Below are positions 7,676 to 14,661 of a DNA stretch of 15,447 bases, in pieces. The position numbers were made by a program, and so were the translations under genes. Source of the stretch: Bacillota bacterium (GTDB lineage Bacteria > Bacillota_A > Clostridia > Lachnospirales > Bianqueaceae); the NCBI GenBank assembly GCA_017420625.1, contig JAFOIR010000347.1, forward strand, positions 1-15,447, in the 5' to 3' direction. The notes beneath the pieces were generated by a model that searched no databases, was not told the origin of the DNA, and was given only the letters and a program-made list of their open reading frames with translations. The first letter of the stretch is position 1. Each line of letters begins with the position of its first letter.

Positions 7676-10498
7676 TCACCTGAGATGTTTATTCAGTCTC
7701 TTCATTACTCGCAGAATATGCATGGCACACCGCTGAAGATCTCCTTTGCAGATCGTCTGCTCAAAATGATCTTCGGCCTTGTACACGATGGTTCTTCCTT
7801 CATCCTCCAGGAAGGCGATCCGCGAATTCACCGCTGATTTCATCGGGGTAAAATGCTCCCGGTTCCTGATTGCTTCGAATACCGGACTTGCTTCATAGTA
7901 GATCTTTTCGCCGTTGACCAGAATAAGTCCATCTTTTTCTTCCGCGATATATCCTTCCCCCAGCGGAGCACGAAGGAATACATCACCTCGTTCGGACGGA
8001 ACATAGGTATGCCAGAGCATCAGATATACTTCAGCGAATGGAATGGAAATACGGTACTTTTTGATCTCTCCGTTCTTTTCAAACTCCGGCTCAACCTTCT
8101 TCACATGGGTCAGGATCTCTAAGGTTTTCTCAAAACCGCCCGGGGTTATCAAATCGTTGCCTGCATGCATCGACTTGGACGGCGTGCTGCTTCCTCCGTT
8201 CCAGTCTGTCATGATCAGGCCGTCGAATCCCCACTCGCCGCGAGCCAGGTTGGTACACAGATCATAATCATCCGCTGTCGGAACTCCGTTGACCAGGTTA
8301 TAGGATGTCATAATAGACATGGGATCCGATTTTCTGACAGCGATGCGGAAAGGCTCCAGATAAATCTCACGGATCGCGCGCTCAGAGGCAACCGAATTAT
8401 TAGCATAGCGGTTCGTTTCCTGATTATTCAGCGCATAATGTTTAATACAGGCAGCAGCTGTATGATCTTTTTGGATACCCAGGGTAACGGCAGCGGCCAT
8501 CTCTCCTGCCAGGAGCGGATCTTCTGAAAAGTATTCAAAATTCCTTCCACAAAGAGGATTACGATGTATATTGACACCGGGACCCAGTAAAATATCAATA
8601 TTCATTGCCTTCAGATCTGCATTCATGCCTTCGCCGACTTCCTGTACCAGTTTGCGGTCAAAGCTCTGCGCCAGATGGGTTCCGATTGGCCATGCAATAC
8701 AATAATGATAAACCGTCTGTTTATTGCCTGTAATGGTATTATCGGCTTCGAAAGTCTGTGTGATTCTGACTCCTGCCGGCCCGTCCGCCATGATCAATGA
8801 AGGAATTCCGTACTTATCCGCCAAAGAATGAGTCGTTTCTCCTGCCGCACCAGGCACGGATTCTGAATTGGCGCCAATAATAGGATGAGAATCATCCTCC
8901 ACGCCCCATCCGGACCCGCACACAAAAGTGGAAAGTTCCTCTTCGGTCAGTTGAGCAATAAATGCTTCCGGCAGGATCCTGTCCCTGACAAGATCTTCAT
9001 AGGAATACGTTTTTTTCTCTGTGCAGGATACCTGTTCGTAAGAAAGGATGGGACGGTAATGCGGATCCTGTGTCCAGGTCGTTATCTGATGATCCGCATA
9101 CCGGGAACGGCGGTCTTCGCAGGAAAACGGCTGATCCGGCCGCAGTATCTGCAGTGTTTTTGCTTCGTCCTGATAATTATTTCCTTTAGGCCCGATCCAT
9201 TCGTCAAGTGATTCCCTGAGCGGCATTACCGGAAGAGTCAGTACCGTCTTTATGGTTTCTTCTATCAGAACGGCAGCCACTGCCTGAAGAGAATTCGAAG
9301 CATTTCCGATTCGAATAATATAATATCCTTTCGACAGGATATAGGCTGACGCAGCTTCACTAAAGGAGGCCAGATCGGTCAACGGAACATGTATCACCAC
9401 ATCCTGTGCTTCTCCGGGTTCCAGAAGTTCTGACTTCTCAAATCCGCGCAGTTCAATATACGGCATATCCAGTTCCGTAGAAGGTGCCGAAACATACAGC
9501 TGCACGACTTCTTTCCCTGCAGTCTTGCCGGTGTTTTTTACCTGTACCCGGGCACACAGACAGTTTTCCTTGACCGTTACTTCTTTCGTTTCCAGTGAAA
9601 AGCTCGTGTAGGAGAGTCCATAACCAAAGGCAAACCCGGGCTTCTTGCCAAAAGTCGAAAAGCTCCGGTAGCCTACATAGATTCCTTCCTTATATAAAGA
9701 AGTATTCACATCCGTCAGATAAGTCGATGCGCTGGGATAATCATCATAGACCTCTGCCCATGTCGTGGTCAGTTTTCCGGAGGGATTCGTGATTCCACTT
9801 AGAACTTCGGCCGCCGCTTCACCGCATTCCTGTCCGCACTGTCCCATCAGCAGAATCGCATCTGCCTTAAGAGATCGAAGATCCGAAACACTGATTGGCC
9901 CACCGACATTCAGTAAGACGATCATTCGAGGGAAATACCGGCGAATCAATGCCGCATTTTCTTTTTCCACTGATGAGAGATCATAATCGTTTTCCAGTTT
10001 GCGGTCATGCCCTTCTCCCGAGTTTCTTGAAATCACCAGAATCGCCGTTTGTATGTCTTCCGCCATTTGCCGGACGTTCTTTTCTGACAGAGCTTCCTCC
10101 GGATAGACAAACGTTGACATAACCCGTTCTGTCTGATTTCTGTAGGCGGCATCATATCGCTTTCCGATTTCCTTCAGATACTCCTCATTTGCGATAGAAA
10201 AACCAAGTTTTTTTAGTGCGGGAATCAATTGAATATGATATCGGGGGGAAAGATCTACGTTAACGTCTCCCCCGCCGAGCAGACCGCCGTTGAACGGATC
10301 TCTTGAACCGGTTCCTCCCCTGATCGTCCGGACAGCACCGTTGCCAAACAGACAGATCGGTCCGGGTGTCAGCGGTAGAATATTTTCATGGTTATCCAGC
10401 AGCACCATACCTTCTTTTGCTGCTTTTTTTGCGATTTTCGCCCCGTTTAATTCCCTCTCTGACAAGGGTGGATAAACCACCGCGTTTTCCTGACACAT
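7676..10498 (-). CDS. GH3 beta-glycosidase with reversed domain order
   Basis: A 940-residue GH3 protein in which the usual second domain comes first. Residues about 20-280 are the GH3_C alpha/beta sandwich, with the acid/base-type motif SGEGHDR (Glu162) and NPSGKL. Residues about 285-400 are the FN3-like domain (VQVKNTGKTAGKEVVQLYV). From about 510 on lies the (alpha/beta)8 barrel with ADGPAGVR, the NPLCGRNFEYFSEDP stretch, IKHYALNNQE (Lys686, His687) and the nucleophile motif IMTDW (Asp765). GH3 enzymes of this make-up are retaining beta-glucosidases or beta-xylosidases. There is no signal peptide, so it acts in the cytoplasm. About 110 extra residues separate the barrel from a terminal GDLQRCAMHILR helix. 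The ATG at 10498 follows AAAGGA at 10 nt, 25 bp after the esterase gene. Glucosidase versus xylosidase cannot be decided here. Confidence 0.92.
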   Translation of the reverse strand: MCQENAVVYPPLSERELNGAKIAKKAAKEGMVLLDNHENILPLTPGPICLFGNGAVRTIRGGTGSRDPFNGGLLGGGDVNVDLSPRYHIQLIPALKKLGFSIANEEYLKEIGKRYDAAYRNQTERVMSTFVYPEEALSEKNVRQMAEDIQTAILVISRNSGEGHDRKLENDYDLSSVEKENAALIRRYFPRMIVLLNVGGPISVSDLRSLKADAILLMGQCGQECGEAAAEVLSGITNPSGKLTTTWAEVYDDYPSASTYLTDVNTSLYKEGIYVGYRSFSTFGKKPGFAFGYGLSYTSFSLETKEVTVKENCLCARVQVKNTGKTAGKEVVQLYVSAPSTELDMPYIELRGFEKSELLEPGEAQDVVIHVPLTDLASFSEAASAYILSKGYYIIRIGNASNSLQAVAAVLIEETIKTVLTLPVMPLRESLDEWIGPKGNNYQDEAKTLQILRPDQPFSCEDRRSRYADHQITTWTQDPHYRPILSYEQVSCTEKKTYSYEDLVRDRILPEAFIAQLTEEELSTFVCGSGWGVEDDSHPIIGANSESVPGAAGETTHSLADKYGIPSLIMADGPAGVRITQTFEADNTITGNKQTVYHYCIAWPIGTHLAQSFDRKLVQEVGEGMNADLKAMNIDILLGPGVNIHRNPLCGRNFEYFSEDPLLAGEMAAAVTLGIQKDHTAAACIKHYALNNQETNRYANNSVASERAIREIYLEPFRIAVRKSDPMSIMTSYNLVNGVPTADDYDLCTNLARGEWGFDGLIMTDWNGGSSTPSKSMHAGNDLITPGGFEKTLEILTHVKKVEPEFEKNGEIKKYRISIPFAEVYLMLWHTYVPSERGDVFLRAPLGEGYIAEEKDGLILVNGEKIYYEASPVFEAIRNREHFTPMKSAVNSRIAFLEDEGRTIVYKAEDHFEQTICKGDLQRCAMHILRVMKRLNKHLR

Positions 10499-10523
10499 GA
10501 TTTTGTTATCCTTTCACTTGCTG

Positions 10524-11765
10524 TTATTTCCAGAGCACAGACTGTGCAAAATACTCAAATAGTGCTCCCCATGTATACCAGTCGTGAGAACCCGGAACAA
10601 AATAGGAGACAAAGGGCAATCCTTTTTCTTTCAGTGCGCGCATAGTCGCCGGAATCCCGATGGGATGGTCGTTATAGGCAAAATCTTCTTCGCCTGATCC
10701 GATCAGCAGTTTGACATCCTTCAGAAGAGGATTTTCGAGTGTAAAACCTTCCCCTCCGGCAAAACCTCCGGAGAAGGCACCAAAGTAATGGAACAGCTCC
10801 GGATGATGCATGTAGGTGTACATGGCGGTCATACTACCCAAAGAAAGACCGCAATAGGCCATCCGCATCGGATCATCTGTCACCGCAAAAAGCTGCCTTA
10901 GCAGCGGCAGGATACATTGGATCACGTTCTGGTCGATCATGGCGAAATCCCAGTCATAGACTGAATTATTCATCGTAACAACGATGGCCGGTTCCGTTTG
11001 TTTGCCTGCGATCAGGTTATCCATGATGTTGGCAAGGCCTCCCTGACTGAACCAATCCACTTCATTTCCAGCTCCTCCGTGAGAAGCCAGGATGAGCGGA
11101 TATTCACCATTACGGTCATATCCTGCCGGAAGATAGACACCCAAAGTACGAACTTCGCCGAGGATATCATCATAACTGATATAAGTCAGCGTACCTTTGA
11201 CTTTCGGGTCTCTCGCCGGAAGCTGCGGCACTTCTTCCGGTGAACCGACATACAGTTCACTTTTCAGCTGGTAACCGTCTTTTGTTGGAGCATAGGGCAT
11301 ATTCTTCGGGTCCAGGATCCAGGGTGTTTCTTCTTTGAGACTGTGAAAAGCACCGTCCTTTGTCATCAGGTTCTCCATTGCCAGCGGATTTTCCATCTTC
11401 GCTTCGACCAGTTCACCGTTGATCACAAAACCATAAGCATAAACACCTGCAGGAAGCCGCAGTGTAATCTCATAAACACCTTTGCTCCTGTTCCAGGACA
11501 TTTCTTCATAATAGCGCCCGGCGATGGAGGACATTCCTTCTTCATAGCTGGCTGGTGGATACATCTGATCCTGCTCGACCATGCCTACTTCGTCCGTATG
11601 ATCCTTCAGGTTGCTGCGATAAAACAAAAATTCCCCGATCAATCCGACGTTTTTGATTTTCTTTTTCTGCTGATCTTCGGGCAGATCCTGAGGATCAAGA
11701 GTAATCGTCACATCGTACATCTTTTTCTTCATAAAGTCTTTTGGTGCTTTTTTGTTCTCTGCCAT
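10524..11765 (-). CDS. CE1/esterase-D-like serine esterase with N-terminal E-set domain
   Basis: A 413-residue alpha/beta hydrolase of the enterochelin-esterase/feruloyl-esterase (CE1) type. Residues about 35-145 look like an Ig/CBM48-like E-set domain (LRLPAGVYAYGFVINGE). The hydrolase core (about 190-413) shows YLPAGYDR, ASHGG (oxyanion region), nucleophile elbow GLSLG (Ser308), an acidic residue near Glu360/Asp361 in LIGSGEED, and catalytic His394 in PGSHDWYTW. Relatives remove feruloyl or acetyl groups from plant carbohydrates, or hydrolyse siderophore esters; here the neighbours favour acylated glycosides. There is no signal peptide (MAENKKAPKD), so it should act in the cytoplasm after import. 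It is the first gene of a unit with GH3 and the AraC-GH39 regulator. SD AAGGAT lies about 7 nt before the ATG. The acyl group removed is unknown. Confidence 0.87.
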   Translation of the reverse strand: MAENKKAPKDFMKKKMYDVTITLDPQDLPEDQQKKKIKNVGLIGEFLFYRSNLKDHTDEVGMVEQDQMYPPASYEEGMSSIAGRYYEEMSWNRSKGVYEITLRLPAGVYAYGFVINGELVEAKMENPLAMENLMTKDGAFHSLKEETPWILDPKNMPYAPTKDGYQLKSELYVGSPEEVPQLPARDPKVKGTLTYISYDDILGEVRTLGVYLPAGYDRNGEYPLILASHGGAGNEVDWFSQGGLANIMDNLIAGKQTEPAIVVTMNNSVYDWDFAMIDQNVIQCILPLLRQLFAVTDDPMRMAYCGLSLGSMTAMYTYMHHPELFHYFGAFSGGFAGGEGFTLENPLLKDVKLLIGSGEEDFAYNDHPIGIPATMRALKEKGLPFVSYFVPGSHDWYTWGALFEYFAQSVLWK

Positions 11766-11803
11766 TTTCGTATCCTTCCGTTAATAAAGTATTCATCGAA
11801 TAT

Positions 11804-11812
11804 ATTGTAACA
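11804..11812 (-). promoter_or_regulatory. Extended -10 promoter of the esterase-GH3-regulator unit
   Basis: The minus strand reads TG-T-TACAAT here, a good extended -10 about 40 nt before the esterase ATG. The position 17 bp upstream holds AAGAGC, a poor -35, which fits an extended -10 or an activator-dependent promoter. Confidence 0.5.
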
Positions 11813-11815
11813 AAC

Positions 11816-11880
11816 AGCTGATCTCTGCTCTTTTCTGCCCGGGTGAAATTTCTTTGCAATTTGTGCTATTCAGATCAGCT
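11816..11880. promoter_or_regulatory. Inverted repeat, candidate operator pair of the esterase unit
   Basis: A perfect 9-bp inverted repeat: AGCTGATCT at 11816-11824 and AGATCAGCT at 11872-11880, 56 bp apart. The near half abuts the extended -10 just upstream of the esterase gene, in the -35/-10 spacer. This suits a repressor or looping regulator. The 47-bp interval makes a simple RNA hairpin less likely. No known binding motif was recognised. Confidence 0.4.
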
Positions 11881-11919
11881 TTTTCCGTTATTCGAACGTT
11901 TTGTACATTGGACTGTGCG

Positions 11920-11958
11920 AAACAAAAAAAACAGCGAGGCAGCCGAAGCTGTCTCGCT
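11920..11958 (-). terminator. Intrinsic terminator of the C-glycoside deglycosidase operon
   Basis: On the minus strand, an 11-bp stem (AGCGAGACAGC/GCTGCCTCGCT, one A-C mismatch) closed by a TTCG tetraloop is followed directly by G and eight T. It begins about 40 bp after the stop of the DUF6379-type gene. The stem, stable UUCG loop and T-tract make this a confident rho-independent terminator for leftward transcription. Confidence 0.92.
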
Positions 11959-11999
11959 ATGAAAGTCTGAGATGCTATTTTCTTATAAAGATGTCCTTA

Positions 12000-12440
12000 T
12001 CAGACAATTAACAACCGGCGGGAATTAACATGCTTTCCGAATTCAGGCAGGAAAACCATACTTTCTTTGTCCGGATCCAGCATAGACTGCAGGAAAGGCG
12101 GCATATAACTGGAAGTAAAGCAATAACCGTACTTCAGATCATGGTAGCCCTGTACAAGGCCGCCGGGTTTCTTCACTTTTAAAACCATCAGATCCTGAGG
12201 AGACCAGTGTGTTCTGAAGTCTTCCTTCATTTCATCCAGCGTAAACTCTTCACCTTTCAATACCCAGGTGATCTCTTCTTTCTCGAACTTTTCGCCGTCG
12301 ACATAAAGCGTGCCAGGCATCAACTGAGAAAGATAAACTCCGCGATAGTAAGGAAGACGGATCTTGAACTGAAATCCGGTGATCTCACCGTTTTCTTTGA
12401 TGTTTCGGAATCCGACTGATTGAATGACTTGTTTTTCCAT
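12000..12440 (-). CDS. C-glycoside deglycosidase beta subunit-like protein (DUF6379 type)
   Basis: A 146-residue protein. The chosen start is the ATG at 12440, 8 nt after AAGGAGG, not the in-frame GTG at 12461 that would overlap the preceding gene. The sequence carries the DUF6379/C-glycoside-deglycosidase-beta pattern: GFQFKIRLPYYRGVYLS near the start, YVDGEKF, WVLKGEEFTLDEM, KVKKPGGLVQGYHDL and TSSYMPP. In characterised systems this small beta-rich protein forms an obligate complex with the metal-bearing TIM-barrel subunit, which is encoded directly upstream here (13-bp gap, SD overlapping its stop). No signal peptide. It has no function of its own that can be read from sequence; the assignment rests on motif memory and on the partner gene. 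Last gene of its operon, followed by a strong terminator. Confidence 0.85.
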   Translation of the reverse strand: MEKQVIQSVGFRNIKENGEITGFQFKIRLPYYRGVYLSQLMPGTLYVDGEKFEKEEITWVLKGEEFTLDEMKEDFRTHWSPQDLMVLKVKKPGGLVQGYHDLKYGYCFTSSYMPPFLQSMLDPDKESMVFLPEFGKHVNSRRLLIV

Positions 12441-12446
12441 CGTCTT

Positions 12447-12456
12447 CTCCTCCTTA
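12447..12456 (-). promoter_or_regulatory. Ribosome binding site overlapping the alpha-subunit stop
   Basis: The minus strand reads TAAGGAGGAG: the TAA is the stop of the TIM-barrel gene and AAGGAGG is the Shine-Dalgarno of the small subunit, 8 nt before ATG 12440. It decides the start of the small subunit and implies that a ribosome finishing the first gene can restart on the second. Confidence 0.85.
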
Positions 12457-13326
12457 GTCACCGATCAGGTTTTTCAGCATGATATGCTGCTTACGCAGTG
12501 TCTGGCCGACCTCATAGCCATCGTCATATTTATCAGCACCTTCATATTCAGAAAGCAGATAACCGTCCCAGCCATTATCCTTAAGTACTTTTACGATCTC
12601 AGGATAAGGAATCGTGGTTTCTTCGAAGGTATCGCTCATGTTGATGAACTTGGCATGGCAGCAGTAAACATATGGAAGAAGCGGGATAATATCCTCCGGT
12701 ACGTTCGGAGTAAATGCCGGATCTTTCCATTCTCCTTCGGCAAAAACCGTACGGAAAACAGAAAAGTCGATATTCAGGCCAAAATACTTTGTACCGGTTT
12801 CTTCAATAAACTTGACGTATTCCGCGACCATCTCGCCCTTCAGGTTGGAAGGAGTATGAATCTCCGGGCACATCCGGATATTCAGCTTTTCCGCCAGCGG
12901 CAGAGCGCCTTTGATGATCTCTCTCCAGTTGGTAACCGGTTCCAGCTTTTCGTTGATGACAGGCATCTTGGTCCGCATGACGGTAAACCCAAGACGATGT
13001 GCCAGCCGAAGATCTCTTTCAAGCATTTCAATGCTCTCTTCGGTGGTCAGCTCACGACCGCGGATCGCATGGGAATCGATCCAGTGACCATATTCCACGG
13101 GAACGATCTCATACTTGTCACAGAGTCTGTGCCAGTTCTCGACCCATGCATCCGAAGGATAGGGATAATTCTCGATATGGGTGTTGGCTAGAATCTCGAT
13201 TCCGTGGGCTCCCATATCGTGCACATCTTCAAAGCAGTCTTCCAGGTTTTTGGTAAGTCCGAATTCAGCAGAATAGCTGTACAGCGCTATACCACGTTTC
13301 GGTCCTTTTCTATCGTATGTATACAT
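12454..13326 (-). CDS. Sugar-phosphate isomerase/epimerase-like TIM barrel, C-glycoside deglycosidase alpha subunit
   Basis: A 290-residue protein of the xylose-isomerase-like/AP-endonuclease-2 superfamily. The expected metal ligands lie on successive strands: Glu155 (CPEIHTP), Asp187 (GLNIDFS), His224 (CCHAKF) and Glu260 (LLSEYEG). His157, two residues after the first ligand, is a possible catalytic base. Alone it could be any sugar epimerase, but it sits between a Gfo/Idh/MocA oxidoreductase and a DUF6379-type gene. That trio is the composition of C-glycoside-cleaving systems, in which this subunit breaks the C-C bond of a 3-oxo-C-glycoside using a divalent metal. The ATG shares one base with the upstream stop (TAATG), and the only SD-like stretch (AAAGAGG) is about 12 nt away, so translation is probably coupled. 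Cytoplasmic. Alternative: a 3-keto-O-glycoside lyase. Confidence 0.85.
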   Translation of the reverse strand: MYTYDRKGPKRGIALYSYSAEFGLTKNLEDCFEDVHDMGAHGIEILANTHIENYPYPSDAWVENWHRLCDKYEIVPVEYGHWIDSHAIRGRELTTEESIEMLERDLRLAHRLGFTVMRTKMPVINEKLEPVTNWREIIKGALPLAEKLNIRMCPEIHTPSNLKGEMVAEYVKFIEETGTKYFGLNIDFSVFRTVFAEGEWKDPAFTPNVPEDIIPLLPYVYCCHAKFINMSDTFEETTIPYPEIVKVLKDNGWDGYLLSEYEGADKYDDGYEVGQTLRKQHIMLKNLIGD

Positions 13327-14432
13327 TATTCAAAAACAACCTCTTTACCGGTTTCGGCAGATTTGTAGATGGCTTCAAGGATCTGAGTAACAACAAATGC
13401 CTGTTCGGGTTTGACAACGGGCTCGCCGTCTTCCAGGATCGCTCTTAACCACTGATCCGCTTCGACAACACCAGGCGCAGAAGCACCGCCCTCAAAGTAA
13501 GCAATCGCACCGCCGCCTGTCAGTTTCTCATCCATCAGCTGACCATTGCGTCCACGATTGTATACCAGTGTGTCGGTGGAGTAGCTCATACCGGAGAAGA
13601 TCTCAGCACCGGCTTTGGTTCCGCACAGAGTGGTGGAAGCTTCTCTGGCGTCGGTCATGTTGATCGCCCAAGCTGCTTCCAGGTTGATGGTGGTGCCATC
13701 TTTCATAACGATGAATCCCATTGCAGAGTCTTCAACCTCATAGGTCTCCGGATCCCAGGGCCCGAAAATATTGCCCTCCGTAGCCTGCTGCAGATGACCA
13801 AGTTTGTAGAAAACACTGCCGGAAACACGAGCCGGTTCGTAGTTATTCATGCACCACAGGGTCATATCCAGTGCATGGGTTCCGATGTCGATCAGAGGTC
13901 CGCCGCCTTGAAGGGCTTTGTTCGGGAAAACACCCCAGGTAGGAACTGCACGGCGACGAATCGCATGAGCTTTACCATAATAGATCTCGCCAAGATCGCC
14001 GGCTTCACAGGCTTTCTTCAGGTTCTGGACTTCAGGACGGAAACGATTCTGATATCCGATAGTAAACTTTTTGCCGCTCTTTCTCCAGGCATCCATCATC
14101 TTCTGTGCATCAGCAGTATTGGCAGCCATGGGTTTTTCGCAAAGAACATGTTTGCCTGCTTCAAAGGCATGAACAGTGATCTCGCAATGAGCCACGTTCG
14201 GGGTCAGTACATGGACGACATCGATCTCAGGATCCTTTAAGAGTTCTTGATGGTCGGTATAGACCTTGGCTCCGGGAGCACCATATTCCTGGCATGCTTT
14301 AACGGCACGTTCTTCGATGATATCGCAGAAAGTGACCAGTTCACATTTGTCAGCGTTTGCCTTCAGTGAAGGCAGATGTTTCTGATTGGCAATTCCGCCA
14401 CAGCCAATGATTCCAACTTTTAACTTTTCCAT
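13326..14432 (-). CDS. Gfo/Idh/MocA-family NAD(P)-dependent oxidoreductase, probable glycoside 3-oxidase
   Basis: A 368-residue enzyme with an N-terminal Rossmann domain ([10 protein letters not shown], residues 7-16, dinucleotide-binding glycines), LTPN at about 76-79 and the family motif CEKP (Lys100). A C-terminal alpha/beta domain carries [14 protein letters not shown] with catalytic-type Asp182 and His186. Members oxidise or reduce sugar hydroxyls with NAD(P). In DgpA/CarA-type systems such an enzyme oxidises C3 of the glucosyl group of a C-glycoside, acidifying C2-H so that the next two gene products can expel the aglycone; it may also re-reduce the released 3-oxo sugar. It is the first gene of the operon: AAGGAGG lies 5 nt before the ATG, with a promoter about 45 bp upstream. 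Its stop overlaps the next start. An inositol or other sugar dehydrogenase role is the alternative. Confidence 0.87.
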   Translation of the reverse strand: MEKLKVGIIGCGGIANQKHLPSLKANADKCELVTFCDIIEERAVKACQEYGAPGAKVYTDHQELLKDPEIDVVHVLTPNVAHCEITVHAFEAGKHVLCEKPMAANTADAQKMMDAWRKSGKKFTIGYQNRFRPEVQNLKKACEAGDLGEIYYGKAHAIRRRAVPTWGVFPNKALQGGGPLIDIGTHALDMTLWCMNNYEPARVSGSVFYKLGHLQQATEGNIFGPWDPETYEVEDSAMGFIVMKDGTTINLEAAWAINMTDAREASTTLCGTKAGAEIFSGMSYSTDTLVYNRGRNGQLMDEKLTGGGAIAYFEGGASAPGVVEADQWLRAILEDGEPVVKPEQAFVVTQILEAIYKSAETGKEVVFE

Positions 14433-14476
14433 TCTTTCCTCCTTGGTTCATAGCGAGACGTCTACGAACATTTTTT

Positions 14477-14506
14477 ATTATTCTCATTGTATCGCTATCC
14501 AGTCAA
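14477..14506 (-). promoter_or_regulatory. Sigma-A-type promoter of the C-glycoside deglycosidase operon
   Basis: On the minus strand TTGACT (14501-14506) and AATAAT (14477-14482) are separated by 18 bp; each matches the consensus at five of six positions. The predicted start site is about 38 nt before the oxidoreductase ATG. The -35 shares a base with the near copy of a direct repeat. Confidence 0.6.
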
Positions 14507-14560
14507 GTCTACCTTCCCGTTCATCTCAAAGTTCTATACAATTCGTTCTACTTTCCCGTT
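14506..14560. repeat. Direct repeat just upstream of the -35, candidate activator site
   Basis: Two 16-bp copies, matching at 13 of 16 positions, lie at 14506-14521 and 14545-14560; on the minus strand they read AACGGGAAGGTAGACT and AACGGGAAAGTAGAAC. They are offset by 39 bp and the near copy abuts the -35 hexamer. This placement is typical of AraC-type activator half-sites, so one of the two local AraC-GH39 proteins may bind here (inference). Confidence 0.5.
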
Positions 14561-14615
14561 TTCCGGATGGTCGATGTGAACATATTGTTTATCCCTTTGT
14601 GGGTAAAGAAGATGG

Positions 14616-14642
14616 AAAAAGCTCCCGGAGGGTTCCGGGAGC
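14616..14642 (-). terminator. Intrinsic terminator of the right-hand AraC-GH39 gene
   Basis: A perfect 9-bp stem (arms 14634-14642 and 14621-14629, GCTCCCGGA-type) with a 4-nt loop, followed on the minus strand by TTTTTCC. It lies about 20 bp beyond the stop of the partial regulator gene and separates it from the deglycosidase operon. Confidence 0.9.
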
Positions 14643-14661
14643 GTAGTTACTCAATATTCTT

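Noticed and set aside
12441..12461. Longer start of the small deglycosidase subunit at GTG 12461 (seven extra residues)
   Set aside because: The extension overlaps the alpha-subunit stop and consists of the translated Shine-Dalgarno itself; ATG 12440 has AAGGAGG at ideal spacing.
12424..13191. 255-codon plus-strand open frame antisense to the alpha subunit
   Set aside because: Composition is that of a reverse-complement frame and no domain is recognisable; the minus strand holds a clear metal-site TIM barrel.
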